This document shows, piece by piece, positions 9,301-17,169 of a stretch of 64,000 nt of DNA. Source of the stretch: Ignavibacteria bacterium (lineage in GTDB: Bacteria; Bacteroidota; Ignavibacteria; Tepidaquicellales; Tepidaquicellaceae); contig JABAQZ010000020.1 of the NCBI GenBank assembly GCA_019187405.1, forward strand, positions 40,855 to 104,854, given 5' to 3'. The notes under the pieces were generated by a model. That model was given only the letters and a program-made list of their open reading frames with translations, was not told the origin of the DNA and did not search any database. The position numbers and the translations under genes are program-made. Within the stretch, counting starts at the first letter, position 1, and each line of letters opens with the position of its first letter.

Positions 9301-9774
9301 ATCGTGGTTATGAAAAAAAGCCAGTCTAGCTGCCGGGCGGATCTGTCCTGCGCCGGTATTCATTGTTCCGAGCTTTCCTATTTCACCTGTAGTGCTTAAC
9401 CATTCTTTAACATTTGGTACATCCTGAATTCTGTATATGTAATCAGAAGGGTTTACCGGCTGGAAAACTTTTTCGGAAGGCTGAAAATCAATATCATTAA
9501 TGAGAAAATCTCGTTCACGCGCTATTCCGCTTTCTTCTGACGGGGCATTATCGGTATCGATATATAGATATGAAATAATGGGGAATTCATTTATGGCTCC
9601 GTATTTTTCAACAAATTGTCTTCTGATCCTAAGTAACACTTCCTTTCCAGTCCCTCCAAGCCCGATAATAATTGTGGGCATTAATTCCTGCGTTTTCAGC
9701 TCGAGTTTTTCTTTTGCTGAAATATCAAGTATCAGGTCAGAATCGTTTATTTCTTTGCTTATATTTTCCTGCAT
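6370..9774 (-). CDS. Very large tubulin-like (Tubulin_2) protein with SHOCT tail
   Basis: This 1134-residue cytoplasmic protein has an N-terminal nucleotide-binding fold of the tubulin/FtsZ superfamily: IIIGLGGTGKE (GLGGTG at 38-43), then the tubulin signature loop as SVSGGTGSGMF (GGTGSG at 204-209) after a predicted beta strand VYVITS. This is the pattern of the bacterial Tubulin_2 group. The middle, roughly residues 400-1090, is helical, charged and without a motif I recognise. The last ~30 residues, LKEIKQALDEGLITSEEYEKAK, match a SHOCT domain, a short helical C-terminal module often linked to oligomerisation. No signal peptide or membrane segment is seen. The gene lies 30 bases after the SDR gene and one base before fmdB. 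A GTP-driven filament or scaffold is an inference; the family is poorly characterised. Confidence 0.8.
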   Translation of the reverse strand: MQENISKEINDSDLILDISAKEKLELKTQELMPTIIIGLGGTGKEVLLRIRRQFVEKYGAINEFPIISYLYIDTDNAPSEESGIARERDFLINDIDFQPSEKVFQPVNPSDYIYRIQDVPNVKEWLSTTGEIGKLGTMNTGAGQIRPAARLAFFHNHDEIVSKLTSAKSRITDSRSINSVKEIHKIKNVNTDKINVYVITSVSGGTGSGMFIDMGFLIRNIFRNQAVSTCYIVLPKIFQTYGKERVYANGYAALKEFEFYNLINTFKVTWKKNEMHEFQPGVYDDTYIIDGENSKNLSLSEQNNRDIYKMLADTIFNDFSNSDFANYKRGVRVNLVQYKQRLWPDDNSVSDNTYSRKYSTLGQSSISIPVDRIITSCAYKLCEEIINYYLTYAEGAQSEIDNYLIAEFLPELGLLESKNKFQLLDSLYKSGDKSSIQSNIKSFLTGIQNDLTSGKRGSSWSSYLLNEKMKFDTNFRDDNDISRLGMYMSQIYSNRNKVIQTVIGDRDRNIIGSLERKINTLVNDSTRGVFYAINLLKRLQFILTNGNFDYIPKYEKEIKDLQSFISRTDSEFKRIFQELKEDESRSKLNVLRKSAMAGTLEKVLENMEEYYNAIIKLKSRYYAREICLRILAMIETKEKSASDKIISSGLIPDLNKLTGNLGVLKNNFQRKYNYFLQKNETSFNHLIYTPDEVKDIYYVRYIGTGQASSEKIRNLSNSLLKELGASDVTDIVNILNERDAAIIESRMISFARKQFENIKEDFNITEMLFEKDAIRSESKIRGMFNQAFPWLRIREIPGSFKLDDSAKKIYIGTKTNTPSFKKFQSLIHSIAGSNVEFKDSADNSTITFYSEWAGFPLFYSYTIAEEMKPYYKHLSNNHNVDLHINKNYFIYHDIIPLNDEEKTRLDEAYKTYLLGLIFEIFDIVPETDSSKAIYKYTRQEGITVKRVEQLGIESRLINRLYEEQGKDALRYRILKDAETVQNQFFKNGKLAEMLAMYEFYYDVIYKPMEVEISGEAKKKIETYQFKILKDLAKEIEDKITLKDRQQFTERVIHLKNNPEEFSYEVGDESKRALKVKQILSEKQQMQNTETSEYESSTGNISRTKLKEIKQALDEGLITSEEYEKAKKEFLKINI

Positions 9775-9804
9775 TGCTGAACTTCATTTTCAAAATTATA
9801 CATG

Positions 9805-10602
9805 TTATAGCTCTACTACGCTTTCACCGCCGTCTAAGTTTATTACATTGCCGGTAAACCAATGAGAATCCCGTTTATAATTATCCACAATAAAATCTGC
9901 GATATCTTCAGGTCTTGTCAATCTTTTTTCAGGATTTCTCTGCAGAGCATTTTCAATTATGTTTTTACTGTTTGGAATTTTAAGTAATGCCGGTGTTTCA
10001 GTTACACCCGCTCTCAGAGCATTGGCTGATATACCTTGGCTGCCGAGTTCCATAGCGAGCTGTCTTACATAAGATTCGAGGCAAGCTTTGGCAGCTGAAA
10101 CTGCACCGTAATATTTTATTTGTCTTGAACCTCCGGACGATGTCATCGCATAAATTTTACCGCCTTTTGTCATCAATTTTTTTGAAATGATATCCTGAGT
10201 CCAGTAAACAAGGCTGTTTGCCATTACATTTAAAGTCATTTCAATCTGTTTATCTGTAAGCGAATCTCCCGGATTATCCGAAATGAAATGTTTCAATGTA
10301 CCGAATGCAAGAGAATGAACAAGAATTCGGATTGTGGGAGAATCTTTATCTTTTGAAAACAAATCTTCAATTGAATTAATCACTTCAATTCTTTTTGAAG
10401 AGTCAGCAGCATTTACATTGAAAAAGTTTGCGCTAACATTTTTAGATTTTATGAATGAGACAAGATTATCGACATCTTCTTTTGTTGAAGCTCTGTCAAG
10501 GTGTACACCAATGATATTTACACCGTCTTCAGCAAGAGCTTTGGAGATTGCTTTACCGAATCCGCTCGATGCACCGAGAATTAATGCATAAAACTTCGCC
10601 AT
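9805..10602 (-). CDS. SDR-family oxidoreductase, enoyl-ACP reductase-like (FabI/FabL type)
   Basis: This 265-residue protein is a short-chain dehydrogenase with the cofactor motif GASSGFGKA (residues 10-18), ILVHSLAFG near 93-101 and the spaced catalytic pair Tyr165-x6-Lys172. Classical SDRs have YxxxK, whereas YX6K is the hallmark of enoyl-ACP reductases of the FabI/FabL type, and VHSLAFG also resembles FabI. The likely reaction is the last reduction of each fatty acid elongation cycle. Its placement downstream of accB-accC supports this. The classical glycine motif is closer to FabL than to FabI, so the exact subtype and cofactor (NADH or NADPH) are open. Confidence 0.75.
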   Translation of the reverse strand: MAKFYALILGASSGFGKAISKALAEDGVNIIGVHLDRASTKEDVDNLVSFIKSKNVSANFFNVNAADSSKRIEVINSIEDLFSKDKDSPTIRILVHSLAFGTLKHFISDNPGDSLTDKQIEMTLNVMANSLVYWTQDIISKKLMTKGGKIYAMTSSGGSRQIKYYGAVSAAKACLESYVRQLAMELGSQGISANALRAGVTETPALLKIPNSKNIIENALQRNPEKRLTRPEDIADFIVDNYKRDSHWFTGNVINLDGGESVVEL

Positions 10603-10649
10603 TTTCCTTTACTGATTTTAAGTAGAATTCTTATAATTAATTGGTAAAA

Positions 10650-11213
10650 TTATTTCGATTTGATTGCTATTATAGTCATTATCAAGCTAATTATAAATAG
10701 AAAAATCATAATAATCATGAATGAAGATGCTGTCCAGAATCCCGCAAAGAGCCCCCATACAATAAATATCCAAATAACCGATACAACAAAAAACAAACTC
10801 CAGCATAATAGCAAAGATTGTCTTGTAGATCTTTTTTTGTGAAAAGTTTTAAACAGATTTATGATAAATATAAAGAAAAACAAACCCATACCGAGAACGG
10901 ATAATAATATATAAACAAATAGCTTTGTGTTTGTCATTACATTCTCATCGGATTTTTCTATTAAAGCTGAGTCTAACTTAGACGAAGTATCAACAGGAAT
11001 GATGGTCTCGGCAGGTTTTGTGACTGAAGAAGTATCTATCATTAGCTGATTGCTTTCTTCATTAACGGCGGAATCGTCTGCGCTTAATTTTTTATTAGTA
11101 TCCTGGCTTTGTTCTTTTATGGAAGTTACAGGCGATAATCCGGCTACTGCATTAAGCTGAAAACTTGCCGTTAAAATGAAAAATATTATAAAAATTTTAA
11201 TTTTATTATTCAT
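10650..11213 (-). CDS. Small membrane protein of unknown function
   Basis: I do not recognise this 187-residue protein. It has an N-terminal signal peptide or anchor ([22 protein letters not shown]), a Ser/Thr/Asp/Glu-rich, probably extracytoplasmic, linker of about 70 residues (residues 25-95), and three hydrophobic segments in the second half: [43 protein letters not shown] and a final [18 protein letters not shown]. Its start overlaps the accC stop by 8 bases, so translation is probably coupled. The location between accC and the enoyl-reductase-like gene suggests an envelope or lipid role, but this is only context. Confidence 0.6.
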   Translation of the reverse strand: MNNKIKIFIIFFILTASFQLNAVAGLSPVTSIKEQSQDTNKKLSADDSAVNEESNQLMIDTSSVTKPAETIIPVDTSSKLDSALIEKSDENVMTNTKLFVYILLSVLGMGLFFFIFIINLFKTFHKKRSTRQSLLLCWSLFFVVSVIWIFIVWGLFAGFWTASSFMIIMIFLFIISLIMTIIAIKSK

Positions 11214-12564
11214 TCTGTCCGTTTACTTTTTTAAGGTTATCCAAAAAGCCAGTATCAAAATTGTTATTTATAAAATCATCATTCTGCATCAGCATTTGAT
11301 GAAATGGGATTGTAGTTTTAATTCCTTCAATGATGAATTCATCCAGCGCTCTCGACATTTTTTTGATTGACTCTGTTCTGTCTGCCCCGAAAGTAATCAG
11401 TTTACCAATCATTGAGTCATAATAAGGTGGGATAGCATATCCTGTATAGCAATGAGTATCGACCCTCACGCCAAGTCCGCCGGGTTGATTAAATGCAGTA
11501 ATAACACCGGGAGATGGTCTGAAGTTATTAGCGGGATCTTCTGCATTGATCCGGCATTCAATCGCATGACCGGACATTTTGATTTTTCTTTTTTTATTTA
11601 ATTTCATACCTGCAGCAATGTTGATCTGCTCTTTAATAAGATCAATGCCGGTTATTTGCTCGGTAACAGGATGCTCAACCTGTATTCTCGTATTCATTTC
11701 CATGAAATAAAAATTCAAATTTTTATCAACAAGGAATTCAATTGTACCTGCACCAAGATAATTTACTGATTTTGCTCCCAGTACCGCCGCTTTTGACATT
11801 TTATCTCTGACTTCATCGGTAATAAATGGAGACGGAGATTCTTCTATCAGTTTTTGATGTCTTCTTTGAATAGAGCAATCTCTTTCCCCCAAAGAAATAA
11901 CATTCCCGTATTTATCGCCGAGGATCTGAATTTCGATATGTCTCGGTTTTTCTATAAACTTCTCCATATAAACATCATCATTGCCAAACGCACTTGCTGC
12001 TTCTGTTTTTGCCATCATGAATGAATTCTCAAGTTCATTTATCTCTCTGACGATTCTCATTCCTTTGCCTCCTCCACCGGCGGAAGCTTTTATCATTACA
12101 GGGAGTCCTATGCTTTTTGCGAGCTTTAAAGCTTCATCTGTATTACTTACCACTCCGTCACTTCCGTTAACAACGGGAACTCCTGCGGATTTCATTGTGT
12201 CTTTTGCATAAGATTTATTTCCCATTGCGTTAATCATTTCGGGTAATGGTCCGATGAAATTTAATTTAGAATCAATGCAAATTTGAGCAAATTCAGCATT
12301 TTCAGCAAGAAATCCGTAACCCGGATGGATAGAATCAGCATTTGTTATTTCAGCTGCGGATACAATTCTCGGAATATTCAAATAACTTTCCTTTGACAAT
12401 GAATTTCCAATGCATACGGCTTCATCAGCAAACTTAACATGGAGTGAGTCTTTATCCGCATCAGAATAAACTGCTACAGTTTTTATACCCAATTCTTTAC
12501 ATGTCCTGATAATTCTTAACGCAATTTCACCGCGGTTCGCTATAAGTAATTTTTTAATCATCAA
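11206..12564 (-). CDS. accC: Acetyl-CoA carboxylase biotin carboxylase subunit
   Basis: This 452-residue protein is the ATP-grasp biotin carboxylase of acetyl-CoA carboxylase. It opens [21 protein letters not shown], has the glycine-rich ATP loop [14 protein letters not shown], the metal- and bicarbonate-binding motif [14 protein letters not shown] and the C-terminal ECRINAEDP block. It carboxylates the biotin on AccB at the expense of ATP. Two ATGs stand in tandem at 12564; the first is used here. accB lies directly upstream (38-base gap) and accA is far away at 60819, so the complex is encoded at separate loci; accD is not in the window. Confidence 0.97.
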   Translation of the reverse strand: MMIKKLLIANRGEIALRIIRTCKELGIKTVAVYSDADKDSLHVKFADEAVCIGNSLSKESYLNIPRIVSAAEITNADSIHPGYGFLAENAEFAQICIDSKLNFIGPLPEMINAMGNKSYAKDTMKSAGVPVVNGSDGVVSNTDEALKLAKSIGLPVMIKASAGGGGKGMRIVREINELENSFMMAKTEAASAFGNDDVYMEKFIEKPRHIEIQILGDKYGNVISLGERDCSIQRRHQKLIEESPSPFITDEVRDKMSKAAVLGAKSVNYLGAGTIEFLVDKNLNFYFMEMNTRIQVEHPVTEQITGIDLIKEQINIAAGMKLNKKRKIKMSGHAIECRINAEDPANNFRPSPGVITAFNQPGGLGVRVDTHCYTGYAIPPYYDSMIGKLITFGADRTESIKKMSRALDEFIIEGIKTTIPFHQMLMQNDDFINNNFDTGFLDNLKKVNGQNE

Positions 12565-12602
12565 TGATAAAGGTTTGAAATTAATATTCCTGCAGCGGAG
12601 GA

Positions 12603-13091
12603 CTAAGATTTTTCTATTAAAAAAAGAGGCTGATTATATTCAACCGGCTGAGCATTTTCCACCAATATCTTAATAATTTTACCGGACACTTCCGATTCGA
12701 TTTCATTCATCAGCTTCATGGCTTCGATAATACATAAAATGCTGCCCGGAGATACTATACTGCCGACATTCACATAAGCATCAGCTTCAGGAGCCGGAGC
12801 TCTATAAAATGTTCCCACCATGGGTGATTTTACCTCCGCAATATTTTCTTTCGTGAAAGGAATTATAATTTCTTCTGACGGTTTCTCCTCAGCCGGTTTT
12901 CTCAAAGCTGATGCTTCTTCATTAACTGCTGTAGCTGCGCTTAACGGGACATTCAGCGGTGATACGTTTGCAAGGACTTTAGGTCTTGGTTTTGACAGTT
13001 TTATTCTTTTTCCTTCTTCTTCAATTTCAATTTCGGAAATACTGCTTGTATCAATAATCTTTATTAACTTTTTTAAGTAATTCAGGTCCAT
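12603..13091 (-). CDS. accB: Biotin carboxyl carrier protein of acetyl-CoA carboxylase
   Basis: This 162-residue protein has the AccB layout: an N-terminal helix ([32 protein letters not shown]), a Pro/Ala/Glu linker from about residue 40 to 90, and a C-terminal biotinyl domain that begins at [13 protein letters not shown]. The biotin is attached to Lys126 in EAMKLMNE. The protein carries carboxybiotin from AccC to the carboxyltransferase. It lies between efp and accC, an arrangement common in bacteria, and is probably read from the efp promoter. Confidence 0.96.
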   Translation of the reverse strand: MDLNYLKKLIKIIDTSSISEIEIEEEGKRIKLSKPRPKVLANVSPLNVPLSAATAVNEEASALRKPAEEKPSEEIIIPFTKENIAEVKSPMVGTFYRAPAPEADAYVNVGSIVSPGSILCIIEAMKLMNEIESEVSGKIIKILVENAQPVEYNQPLFLIEKS

Positions 13092-13127
13092 AAATTTTGT
13101 AATTAATTGAAATTATTCTGATTGAAT

Positions 13128-13691
13128 TTACATTTTTACTCTTTCAATGTAGTCTCCTGTCCTAGTATCTACTCTGATTGTATCACCTTCATTTATAAAC
13201 AAAGGCGAATTAACTGTAGCTCCGGTTTCAACTTTTACCTGCTTTGTTGCACCGGTAGCAGTGTCTCCCTTAACACCGGGAGGAGCTTCGATAACCTTGA
13301 GGTTTACATGAGGAGGAATTTCGACAGACATTGGTTTCGAATTATGAAAATATATTTGTATGATTTCACCTTCCTTCAGATAATTACCGCTTTTCCCAAT
13401 TAGAGATTCTGAAACATTAATTTGTTCGTATGTTTCATTATCCATAAAGACAAAATCATTTGTTTCTTTATATAAATACTGATAATTGCCGGATTCAAGT
13501 CTTTCTATCTGAATTTCTTCACCTGATCGGAATCTGTTTTCGATGATTTTACCGTTTTTTAAATTTCTCAGCTTTACCTGATAAAATGCTCTTAAATTTC
13601 CTGGTGTCCTGTGCTCTACTGATACAACAGAGTGTAAATCATTGTTATAATTGATGATGAGACCGTTTCTTAAATCAGAGGTTGTTGCCAT
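13128..13691 (-). CDS. efp: Elongation factor P
   Basis: EF-P enters the ribosomal E site and relieves stalling at consecutive prolines. This 187-residue form starts at MATTSDLRNGL (ATG 13691); an in-frame start at 13736 is rejected because it overlaps the promoter. Domain I carries the tip loop as PGNLRAF, where E. coli has PGKGQAF with the modified Lys34: the aligned residue here is Asn32, so lysylation at that position is impossible. The rest is typical, with LRNLKNGK, NPETFEQ-like MDNETYEQ, GDTATG and a C-terminal VDTRTGDYIERVK. From memory this loop resembles that of Chlorobi EF-Ps. It heads the accB-accC run. Confidence 0.95.
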   Translation of the reverse strand: MATTSDLRNGLIINYNNDLHSVVSVEHRTPGNLRAFYQVKLRNLKNGKIIENRFRSGEEIQIERLESGNYQYLYKETNDFVFMDNETYEQINVSESLIGKSGNYLKEGEIIQIYFHNSKPMSVEIPPHVNLKVIEAPPGVKGDTATGATKQVKVETGATVNSPLFINEGDTIRVDTRTGDYIERVKM

Positions 13692-13733
13692 TAAATTTTT
13701 TCCTGATAAATAGATTAATTTATAAATTTTAAA

Positions 13734-13764
13734 CAAAAATACCTAATTGCTTACAGAAAATCAA
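13734..13764 (-). promoter_or_regulatory. Bacteroidota-type promoter of efp-accB-accC
   Basis: On the minus strand TTG (13764-13762) is followed after exactly 20 bases by TATTTTTG (13741-13734), a full match to the TAnnTTTG -7 box of Bacteroidota-type sigma factors. Transcription should start a few bases on, leaving an mRNA leader of about 35 bases before the efp ATG. The same spacing is seen upstream of typA and proS. Confidence 0.65.
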
Positions 13765-13986
13765 TTTGATAAAAATCCTTCAATTTTAATAGATTTTTAC
13801 AAAAAACAGCCGAATTTAATAAATAATTAGCAAAAAACTGCTGATTTCTGTATAATTTTTAAAATCAGTAATACAGGCAATTAAAATTGTTGCATCACAA
13901 TAATAATGGAATTTTTTTAATGTTATGTGGCGGCAATTAATTTTTCTTACAGGAATAATTGAAAAAATCGCAGTTGAATCTCAGGA

Positions 13987-14382
13987 TTATAAATTGAAAA
14001 GTGAAAATATTTTAAATGAATAAAAGAAAATCAATAAGAGTATATAAACTATAACGGATATAAAGAGTAATAATCTTAGGTATGAATATTTTTCCATGCC
14101 GTTTTCATCAATCATTAGAGCTATTAATTTAATTTCCGATTTCAAAAAGAATAATCCTGCAATAGGCGTGCTTATAAATAGAATCAAGTATTCAATTAAA
14201 CTAAAAGTATCTTTATTTAGGACAGAGTTTATAACAACATTGCTTACAAGCAATCCTGTCATCAGGCAATACACTACAATAAGTATTGCAGTAATCTTGC
14301 TGACAATACGTCTTAGTTTATCTTCGTAATCAAAGTATTCTTTGAGATTTCCAGGAAAAAAATTCAAGCGTAAATTTACCAA
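13987..14382 (-). CDS. Small membrane protein of unknown function
   Basis: I do not recognise this 131-residue protein. It begins at TTG 14382 (MVNLRLNFFPGNLKEYFDYEDKLRR), has a charged N-terminus and three hydrophobic segments: ITAILIVVYCLMTGLLVSNVVI, LIEYLILFISTPIAGLFFL and LLLFISVIVYILLLIFFYSFKI. No catalytic motif is visible. It stands alone, separated from the outer-membrane protein gene by a two-way terminator and from efp by about 220 bases of AT-rich sequence containing the efp promoter. Confidence 0.5.
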   Translation of the reverse strand: MVNLRLNFFPGNLKEYFDYEDKLRRIVSKITAILIVVYCLMTGLLVSNVVINSVLNKDTFSLIEYLILFISTPIAGLFFLKSEIKLIALMIDENGMEKYSYLRLLLFISVIVYILLLIFFYSFKIFSLFNL

Positions 14383-14400
14383 TATAAGTTTTATAAATAA

Positions 14401-14433
14401 AAAAACTGAAAAGAAAAGTTCTTTTCAGTTTTT
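14401..14433. terminator. Bidirectional intrinsic terminator
   Basis: AAAAACTGAAAAG (14401-14413) pairs perfectly with CTTTTCAGTTTTT (14421-14433) around a 7-base loop. The A/T ends give a T-tract on both strands. It sits just after the stop of the beta-barrel gene that ends at 14457 (minus strand), so its main use is probably to end that transcript. Confidence 0.75.
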
Positions 14434-14456
14434 AAGCGTAATTCTAATTAAAAAGT

Positions 14457-15092
14457 TTATCTTATATAAGACAATCCAAGGTTAAAATTAAGGAATGAGT
14501 ATGAGTTGTCATCACCAGTGCCAAGAGGTTCACCTGAAGAAAAAGCATAATTGTATTTGGCATTAAATGTAATTCCAACCCCATTTCCTGTTTTGTAAAT
14601 AAATCCCGCTTCCGGTCCAAGTGCAAAGTGCCAGTTATCATTATCTACTTCGTTAGCACCTATTTGAAGTCTTTGCCAAACATAGGAAGTACCAACATTT
14701 GCCTGAATATATGGAATGAATTTCTCTCTTTTACTTTTATTAAAATAGTATCCTAAGTTTGCATAAATAGGAGCGTAATTTAGATATCTTGCTTGTGGTC
14801 CTGAGACAGTACCATTTTGAAGTTCAGTAACTCCGTCGAGATCTTCCTTTGAAATGATATTATAATTGAAGTTTAATCCAACTGCTACATTATTTTGAAC
14901 AAACTTTTTGAATGTAAGAGCGCCGCCGGACCAGCCGAATTCGCTAATATAATCTGAAGCTCTGCCGACATTTAAAGCTGTGCTCCATTCAATTGAAGCA
15001 ATATAATCACCCTGCCTCGTTTGAGAATTTGCCGAGCTTAAGAATAATGAAGACAGAATAAAGATTCCTAGTATTAATTTAATTTTATTCAT
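14457..15092 (-). CDS. Outer-membrane beta-barrel protein
   Basis: This 211-residue protein has a signal peptide (MNKIKLILGIFILSSLFLSSANSQ) and then alternating strands with many aromatic and Gly residues, such as GGALTFKKFVQNNVAVGLNFNY and LGYYFNKSKREKFIPYIQANVG, and ends in FLNFNLGLSYIR. This is the pattern of a small 8-stranded OmpA/OprF-like barrel. Its function is unknown. It lies 33 bases after the lipoprotein gene on the same strand and is followed by a strong terminator, so the two are probably one transcript. Confidence 0.75.
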   Translation of the reverse strand: MNKIKLILGIFILSSLFLSSANSQTRQGDYIASIEWSTALNVGRASDYISEFGWSGGALTFKKFVQNNVAVGLNFNYNIISKEDLDGVTELQNGTVSGPQARYLNYAPIYANLGYYFNKSKREKFIPYIQANVGTSYVWQRLQIGANEVDNDNWHFALGPEAGFIYKTGNGVGITFNAKYNYAFSSGEPLGTGDDNSYSFLNFNLGLSYIR

Positions 15093-15125
15093 AATCGTGT
15101 TTAATGTTTAAATTTTAAATTCAAT

Positions 15126-15722
15126 TTAGCGCAAATAAGGCGACTGAGCAAAAGCTTTATTAATTGCAGTGGTAATTCTGCTGCCGGCATTTCCCGTTCC
15201 GGTCAATCCATTTAGCAGAGCATTCCATTGCGCAGGCAAAGAACCTCCTGTTGTAACATCAGGATCAGTCATAAGTATTGCAATTGTACCTGTGGTGTAT
15301 GTGTATGAATATCCGTAATCCGGATAGCACCATGAATATCCCCAGTAATCCCAGTAACAGCCGCTTCCGCCGTCATAAACAACATAAGTGCTTGTTGTTA
15401 CGCCTGATCTTACATTCACATCGGCAGCCAATCTGTCGTAGGTCCTTGTCCATCCGAGATTATTTAAATTAGTTTCAAGATTTTGTATAATCTGGTTGTC
15501 ATACTGCGAGGTTATGCTCTGATCACCGATTTTAACAACGGAATCACTTAGATAATAAGTGTGTACATTCTGGAAATTATAGTCTTTATCATAGAATGTA
15601 GCCACTACATCATAGTTATCTGTATCAAGACCATAGTCATAATAACATGATGAAATAACTATGGGAAATGCTGCAATATATATCAGCATTGTGCCAATAA
15701 GAAATTTTTTCAGTTTTTTCAT
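15126..15722 (-). CDS. DUF4136-like lipoprotein
   Basis: This 198-residue protein has a lipoprotein signal peptide with a lipobox ending at the first Cys in SSCYYDYG (Cys26), so it is probably lipidated and anchored in the envelope. The mature part (DYDVVATFYDKDYNFQNVHTYYL and later LETNLNNLGWTRTYDRLAADVNVR) resembles DUF4136 proteins, and a Tyr/Gly-rich stretch (WDYWGYSWCYPDYGYSY) follows. DUF4136 proteins are widespread in Bacteroidota with no known function. It is co-directional with the beta-barrel gene 33 bases downstream. Confidence 0.7.
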   Translation of the reverse strand: MKKLKKFLIGTMLIYIAAFPIVISSCYYDYGLDTDNYDVVATFYDKDYNFQNVHTYYLSDSVVKIGDQSITSQYDNQIIQNLETNLNNLGWTRTYDRLAADVNVRSGVTTSTYVVYDGGSGCYWDYWGYSWCYPDYGYSYTYTTGTIAILMTDPDVTTGGSLPAQWNALLNGLTGTGNAGSRITTAINKAFAQSPYLR

Positions 15723-15785
15723 TTTTTTAATTTGTAGTTTAGGTTTAAATTAAATTTATTTACTAATATTCTTCTGTATTTGTAT

Positions 15786-15816
15786 CAAAATTAAGAGTTT
15801 TCTTTTTAATAATCAC
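15786..15816 (-). promoter_or_regulatory. Possible promoter of the DUF4136 lipoprotein operon
   Basis: On the minus strand TAATTTTG (15793-15786) matches TAnnTTTG fully. Twenty bases upstream stands GTG (15816-15814) in place of the usual TTG. The position would give a leader of about 55-60 bases. One mismatch in the -33 element makes this a candidate only. Confidence 0.35.
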
Positions 15817-15922
15817 ATCAATTTAATAAATATGTGTTTAGAAACAGCTTGGATTTGAAATTTTTATTTAAAATTTGTCTGAATATAAATTCTATAAATT
15901 ATGATTTAATTATTGTATTTTA

Positions 15923-16813
15923 TTACAATTGTTTCTTCAGTTCATTAAGTTTTTTCAGTATTTCTTCCGAAACTTTAGGATAAGACATTTTCAGCATATC
16001 CATATAATTAATAATGATAGTAGAAATTGCAAGTCTTGTAAACCATTTTGTATCAGCCGGTACAATAAACCATGGAGCATATTCTGTTGATGTTTTACTC
16101 AAAGCATCTTCGTAAGCTTTTTGATAATCCTTCCAGAATTTTCTTTCTTCAATGTCTGCCGGAGAAAACTTCCAGTTCTTTTTTGGATTTTCAATTCTCT
16201 CTTCAAATCTTTTTTTCTGTTCTTTTGAAGATAAGTGAAGAAAAAACTTTAAAATCAGAGTTCCGTTTTCAAATAAAATTCTTTCATAATCATTTATCTG
16301 CCTGTATCTTTTTTCCCAAAATTTATCTGTTACATCATCGAGAGATTTTATATCATGAAGATTTTCTTTAAGAAGGAATTCCGGGTGGACTTTTGTTACA
16401 AGGACATTTTCATAATGAGAGCGGTTAAAAATTCCAATCTCTCCACGCTGAGGAAGCACGATAGAATGACGCCAGAAGTAATTTCTCTCAAGTTCATTTG
16501 CCGAAGGAGCTTTGAAGCTGTGGACTTTAACTCCGGCAGGATTCAGACCGGATAACACATGTTTAACTGCACTGTCTTTACCTGCGGCATCCATAGCTTG
16601 AAATACTATCAGGACGCTGTATTTATTATAAGCATAAAGTTCATCCTGAATTATTGCCATCTTCTCTTTTGTTTCTTCAAGATACTCTGCTGCAAGATCC
16701 TTATTAAGGTTTTTGCCATCATAATCAGTTTCAAAGTCTTTTAAGGAAACATTAGTATCAGGATTTACTTTGTATTTACTTATCTTAATGAAGTAATTGT
16801 TTTTATCAGTCAC
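15923..16813 (-). CDS. ppk2: Polyphosphate kinase 2 family protein
   Basis: This 296-residue protein is a PPK2-family nucleotide phosphotransferase that uses polyphosphate to phosphorylate nucleotides (or the reverse). The P-loop AMDAAGKDSAVKH is at residues 73-85, the Walker B region is GEIGIFNRSHYENV, and ANELERNYFWRH and the helical lid RFEERIENPKKNWKF are typical. Length fits single-domain PPK2. The subclass (AMP, ADP or both as acceptor) cannot be set from reading alone. It stands alone, with no clear promoter or terminator seen. Confidence 0.92.
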   Translation of the reverse strand: MTDKNNYFIKISKYKVNPDTNVSLKDFETDYDGKNLNKDLAAEYLEETKEKMAIIQDELYAYNKYSVLIVFQAMDAAGKDSAVKHVLSGLNPAGVKVHSFKAPSANELERNYFWRHSIVLPQRGEIGIFNRSHYENVLVTKVHPEFLLKENLHDIKSLDDVTDKFWEKRYRQINDYERILFENGTLILKFFLHLSSKEQKKRFEERIENPKKNWKFSPADIEERKFWKDYQKAYEDALSKTSTEYAPWFIVPADTKWFTRLAISTIIINYMDMLKMSYPKVSEEILKKLNELKKQL

Positions 16814-17065
16814 TTTAAATAATGAATGTAATTAAGTTTATGAAATTTAGATTTGAATAACTAATAAATCAAAATTTAATTAAGATTAAGTTATCCAATT
16901 CTATTTAGTATGTGGGAATATATTACGTATATACTGTTAACAAGTTATTAATTTAATTTATAAATTAATACACTTAAATTGAAACATAACTTTTTGTTAA
17001 TTGACCAAATGCAAATAAACAAAAAGATAAAACAATCTATTTTACTTTAATGGAAATTCCTTTCC
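16814..17065. other. AT-rich intergenic stretch between ppk2 and typA
   Basis: This divergent intergenic region has no open frame of note. I see a self-complementary TTAATTTATAAATTAA-like patch near 16960 but no RNA gene or repeat. The typA promoter lies at its right end. Confidence 0.5.
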
Positions 17066-17096
17066 TTGAAAGAGAGATTGAATAAAGTTATTTTTG
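17066..17096 (+). promoter_or_regulatory. Bacteroidota-type promoter of typA
   Basis: TTG (17066-17068), exactly 20 bases, then TATTTTTG (17089-17096), a full match to TAnnTTTG. The predicted mRNA leader before the typA ATG at 17170 is about 70 bases. Element and spacing are the same as those of the efp promoter on the other strand. Confidence 0.65.
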
Positions 17097-17169
17097 TACA
17101 TCTTAATCAATCCTGCCTCTGACTATTCTCAAACTGGTCATAAAATTAATCACAGGATTTTATAAAAAA

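Noticed and set aside
12820..13080. Plus-strand open frames antisense to accB, accC, tubulin-like and other genes
   Set aside because: All overlap well-supported genes and have Ser/Leu/Phe-rich composition typical of antisense frames in AT-rich genomes.
13692..13736. Upstream ATG (13736) as the efp start
   Set aside because: It would place the promoter -7 box (13734-13741) inside the coding region and add a hydrophobic leader not found in EF-P; MATTSDLRNG at 13691 is the family start.
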